NCBI GenBank assembly: GCA_002382495.1
Contig: DFXW01000021.1
Location: forward strand, 101,910 to 107,347
Direction: 5' to 3'
DNA: 5,438 bases
From: Flavobacterium sp. UBA4098
GTDB taxonomy: Bacteria > Bacteroidota > Bacteroidia > Flavobacteriales > Flavobacteriaceae
Positions 5,116 to 5,438 of the stretch are shown one piece after another; the first letter of the stretch is position 1, and each line of letters opens with the position of its first letter. The notes below the pieces were generated by a model. It was given only the letters and a program-made list of their open reading frames with translations, searched no databases and was not told where the DNA came from. Both the position numbers and the translations under genes were made by a program.

Positions 5116-5438
5116 TTAAAATTTAGCACTTAATGTAAGTCCCACCGTTCTTGGCATTGCAGTTCTTGCACTTCTTCCAAAACTACTGTCTGGATTTCCA
5201 AAAGCTAAATAACGTTCGTTATTTAAATTTTGTCCCCAGAAAAACAAACTGTATTTATCATACGAAAAACCAATTCTTGAGTTAATTAGCGTGTAGGAAG
5301 GTTGTTCAATTTTATTTTGAATATCAGTATATTGACTTCCTAGATTACGAATTTCACCACGAACTATAGCTTTCAATTTAGTACTAATTGGATACTCATA
5401 TTGGGCTCCAATAAATACTGTATGCGATGGTGCATTAG
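5116..5438 (-). CDS. TonB-dependent outer-membrane receptor, C-terminal part (cut by the right edge)
   Basis: The open frame enters from the right edge without a start codon inside the window (two bases of a split codon, then Asn-Ala-Pro-Ser-His) and gives about 107 residues. Alternating beta strands such as TVFIGAQYEY, KLKAIVRGEIRNLG and YSLFFWGQNL, the NLNNERYLAFGNP turn, the PRTVGLTLSAKF end and the terminal phenylalanine are typical of the last strands of a TonB-dependent receptor barrel; the final Phe is the usual signal for barrel assembly. Such receptors import siderophores, haem, vitamin B12 or other large ligands, using TonB energy. The NLxNxRY and PRTxGLTL pattern with a PepSY neighbour suggests a siderophore-type receptor, but the plug domain and start are not visible, so the ligand is unknown. 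It is the upstream gene of the operon with the PepSY and DJ-1-like genes. Confidence 0.9.
   Translation of the reverse strand, partial: NAPSHTVFIGAQYEYPISTKLKAIVRGEIRNLGSQYTDIQNKIEQPSYTLINSRIGFSYDKYSLFFWGQNLNNERYLAFGNPDSSFGRSARTAMPRTVGLTLSAKF

Noticed and set aside
5374..5376. TTG as a start codon for an 86-residue protein
   Set aside because: The frame stays open to the window edge and upstream codons continue beta-barrel sequence, so this is an internal leucine of the TonB-dependent receptor.

Overview
The window reads as a chromosomal stretch from a member of the Flavobacteriaceae, most likely Flavobacterium or a close relative. The evidence is a low-GC sequence, TAnnTTTG-type -7 promoter elements with no clear Shine-Dalgarno sites, a lysyl-tRNA synthetase carrying a C-terminal extension, and protein sequences that I recognise as flavobacterial in style. 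It contains five complete genes and one gene cut by the right edge.

The left and central part (1-3570) is housekeeping. rnhB (ribonuclease HII, + strand) and lipB (octanoyltransferase, - strand) converge on a short AT-rich spacer. That spacer is built from an imperfect hairpin and a phased 8-bp repeat that runs into the lipB stop codon. lipB and lysS (class II lysyl-tRNA synthetase, + strand) diverge from a 275-bp spacer that is unusually rich in structure. It holds a leader hairpin made from an ATTGCGAGGAACGA-type repeat, a -7 element for each gene, and a 70-100 bp structured element that resembles a family repeated in flavobacterial genomes. lysS ends at a strong hairpin flanked by A and T runs, which serves as terminator for both converging transcripts.

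The right part (3573-5438, - strand) is one tight operon read from the right edge inward: the C-terminal end of a TonB-dependent outer-membrane receptor, then after 2 bases a two-helix PepSY inner-membrane protein, then with a 4-base ATGA overlap an exported DJ-1/PfpI-family protein resembling isonitrile hydratases. The likely common task is uptake of a metal chelate: the receptor imports it, the PepSY protein may act on it at the inner membrane (as PepSY-type siderophore reductases do), and the secreted DJ-1-like enzyme may modify the ligand. The substrate is unknown. A perfect 10-bp GC-rich inverted repeat lies within the first 45 bases of the PepSY gene.

Bases 1-157 carry no gene. They contain a good - strand promoter candidate at 11-41 for a gene beyond the left edge, so rnhB is probably transcribed divergently from that neighbour.

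The most interesting leads are the exported isonitrile-hydratase-like enzyme inside a TonB/PepSY operon, the coding hairpin in the PepSY gene, and the structured element between the lipB and lysS promoters.
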